Shown piece after piece: positions 6,581-7,910 of a stretch of DNA of 7,910 nt; position 1 is the stretch's first letter, and each line of letters opens with the position of its first letter. The stretch is from Deltaproteobacteria bacterium (lineage in GTDB: Bacteria; Bdellovibrionota_C; UBA2361; OMII01). The position numbers were made by a program, and so were the translations under genes. The stretch covers positions 1-7,910 of the forward strand of contig JALRCK010000055.1 of the NCBI GenBank assembly GCA_023262305.1, written 5' to 3'. Below the pieces are notes generated by a model, which searched no databases, was not told the DNA's origin, and was given only the letters and a program-made list of their open reading frames with translations.

Positions 6581-6640
6581 TTTCTCCTAACTGTCTTGTA
6601 ACTCTAACTGTAAATAGACACTGCGTACAGATGAAAACCG

Positions 6641-7471
6641 CTATGCGTTCACCCCAAGCTTTTTGGTGATTCGGCTCCAGAGCGAGCCACCATCGAAGCT
6701 TGGAATTGCAATCTGCTCACCGCATACGCGTGCGGCGATTCGGGTAAAGGCTTGTCCCGCCTTTGATTTCTGGTTGTAGACAACCGGCTCTCCGCAGTTT
6801 GCTGCGGATATGATCTGATCGTCTCGCTCAACGACCCCAAGGATCTCAATGCCAAGGATGTCTTGAACATCTCGCACAGAGAGCATGTCGCCACGTCGAA
6901 CCATCTCGAAGTCAATTCGGTTAATGATCAGTCTGGCTTCGATCCCCTTTGAAGAGAGGAGTCCTACGACTCGGTCAGCATCTCGAATAGCCGAGACCTC
7001 AGGAGTCGTTACGACGATCGCTGAATCAGCCCCTGCGCATGCGTTGCGGAACCCTTGCTCGATACCGGCTGGAGAGTCAACAAGGATGTAGTGGAACTCC
7101 CTGCGGAACTGGTCGAGCACATACCGAACCTCTGCCTCATCAACCACATCCTTGTCGTCAGTTTGAGATGCGGGCAATAGGTAGAGATTGTTTGATTTTT
7201 TCGACTTGATGATGGCCTGAGCTGGTTTGCAGATCTTCTTGGCTACATCAACCACGTTAAACACGATGCGGTTCTCAAGCCCAAGCATCATGTCGAGGTT
7301 GCGGAGCCCGATGTCTGCATCGACAACGAGTACGCGCTGACCCCGCAGAGCGAGTGCTGCGCCGAGGCTGGCAGTTGTCGTTGTCTTGCCCACACCTCCC
7401 TTTCCAGAGGTAATAACGATTACCTCGCCGAGGTCCTTCTTACCTGAGCCGTTATCTCTTCGCGTATTCAT
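6641..7471 (-). CDS. minD: Septum site-determining ATPase MinD
   Basis: MinD is a ParA/MinD-family ATPase. The ATP-bound dimer sits on the inner membrane, recruits and activates MinC, and is released by MinE. From ATG 7471 it is 276 residues. Motifs: deviant Walker A SGKGGVGKTT at 22-31 with signature K24 and K29; VVDADIGLRNLD at 49-60; Walker B-type VDSPAGIE at 131-138 (D132); NRIDFEMVRRGDM near 184-196. The C-terminus (GSLWSRITKKLG) has the alternating hydrophobic/basic pattern of the MinD membrane-targeting helix. The first 15 or so residues form a polar extension before the first strand, absent in E. coli MinD. Starting at TTG 7474, directly after the minC stop, would add one residue. ATG 7471 is preferred because GAAGGGAG lies 6 nt upstream. 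Translation is probably coupled to minC. Confidence 0.97.
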   Translation of the reverse strand: MNTRRDNGSGKKDLGEVIVITSGKGGVGKTTTTASLGAALALRGQRVLVVDADIGLRNLDMMLGLENRIVFNVVDVAKKICKPAQAIIKSKKSNNLYLLPASQTDDKDVVDEAEVRYVLDQFRREFHYILVDSPAGIEQGFRNACAGADSAIVVTTPEVSAIRDADRVVGLLSSKGIEARLIINRIDFEMVRRGDMLSVRDVQDILGIEILGVVERDDQIISAANCGEPVVYNQKSKAGQAFTRIAARVCGEQIAIPSFDGGSLWSRITKKLGVNA

Positions 7472-7474
7472 CAA

Positions 7475-7909
7475 TTACTCCCTTCTTCGTGCCCAAACAG
7501 TTCTTGATTGGTAAGGTTCTACTACAATTAGGTTGCTCTCCACGCGGGCTATCTCAGGGATGCCGCCTCGGGGGGTGCTCTCATAATTATCAGAGCCGGC
7601 GCCTCGGGAGATAACCAGCCCGATTCGAAGCTGCGTTGGCTGCAGGTTGAGGCTAAAGATAACCCGTCCTCCTCCGCTCTCATCGTAAGCTCCGGCGTGA
7701 GCGATGCCTCGAAGGGTGCCGAGGATGACGATATCTCCTCCGGCTATAACTTCCGCCCCAGAGTTTACGTCTCCGAAAACGATGATCGAGTGCTCCGTCT
7801 CAACTTTCTGGCCTGAACGGAGAGTTCCGTAGATAATTCGAGTATCTGGTTCATCCCACAACATCGGGTTGGCTGCTACGCTCGTACGGCTCTCGATGCT
7901 GTCCATCCC
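7475..7909 (-). CDS. minC: Septum site-determining protein MinC, C-terminal part (cut by window edge)
   Basis: MinC inhibits FtsZ ring assembly away from mid-cell when bound to MinD. Only the C-terminal beta-helix domain is in the window; the N-terminal FtsZ-inhibiting domain should lie beyond base 7910. Counting from the ATG at 7906, which is probably internal, the MinC_C signature is clear: GTLRSGQKVE at 27-36, then IIVFGDVNSGAEVIAGGDIV near 41-60, and ILGTLRGIAHAGA to about 73, including the RSGQ and GTLRGxAHAG motifs used for dimerisation and MinD binding. The domain ends near 96, and a tail with PEIARVESNLIVVEPYQ matches the usual MinC end. The TAA stop at 7477-7475 directly abuts the minD start region, so the genes are co-transcribed. 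The first part of the segment (about 1-24) looks like the interdomain linker. Confidence 0.95.
   Translation of the reverse strand, partial: GMDSIESRTSVAANPMLWDEPDTRIIYGTLRSGQKVETEHSIIVFGDVNSGAEVIAGGDIVILGTLRGIAHAGAYDESGGGRVIFSLNLQPTQLRIGLVISRGAGSDNYESTPRGGIPEIARVESNLIVVEPYQSRTVWARRRE
7478..7485 (-). promoter_or_regulatory. Ribosome binding site of minD inside the minC end
   Basis: GAAGGGAG on the minus strand lies within the last codons of minC, 6 nt from ATG 7471 but only 3 nt from TTG 7474. The spacing favours the ATG as the minD start and indicates termination-reinitiation coupling. Confidence 0.7.
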
Positions 7910-7910
7910 G

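Overview
The window looks like ordinary chromosome of a free-living, moderate-GC, diderm (Gram-negative-type) bacterium. The evidence is a MinCDE division-site system that includes MinE, a membrane-anchored TPR protein with a LapA-like N-terminus, a protein with a signal peptide, and a cAMP-type sensor cyclase. The cofactor-independent phosphoglycerate mutase and Cache-adenylate cyclase would suit a deltaproteobacterial-type or similar deep Gram-negative lineage. The taxon cannot be fixed from sequence inspection alone. I see no mobile element, CRISPR array, rRNA, tRNA or prophage gene.

Layout, left to right. (1) 2-1795, plus strand: a membrane class III adenylate cyclase with an extracytoplasmic dCache-like sensor, a membrane helix, a HAMP-like linker and a cyclase domain. 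Its 5' end lies outside the window. (2) 1796-2131: a 336-bp gene-free gap between convergent genes, with several inverted repeats that could fold as RNA. (3) 2132-3655, minus strand: gpmI, the glycolytic phosphoglycerate mutase. (4) 3656-3867: divergent promoter/leader region. (5) 3868-4689, plus strand: a secreted protein of unknown function with six cysteines. (6) 4743-6047, minus strand: a protein with a LapA-like two-helix membrane anchor fused to a TPR array. (7) 6133-6177: a very strong intrinsic terminator on the minus strand. (8) 6201-7909, minus strand: the min operon in the order minC (3' part only), minD, minE.

The three Min proteins work together. MinD binds ATP and the membrane and recruits MinC to block FtsZ assembly, and MinE drives MinD release and pole-to-pole oscillation. 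minC and minD abut and are probably translationally coupled. minE follows after a 101-nt gap that contains a stable hairpin and has its own Shine-Dalgarno sequence and a GTG start. The terminator after minE suggests that the TPR gene is a separate transcription unit. The cyclase, gpmI and the secreted protein are unrelated housekeeping or sensory genes with no clear functional link to min.

I did not find a convincing new multi-gene system. The items most worth a second look are the LapA-TPR fusion, the six-cysteine secreted protein, and the structured gap at 1850-1997.
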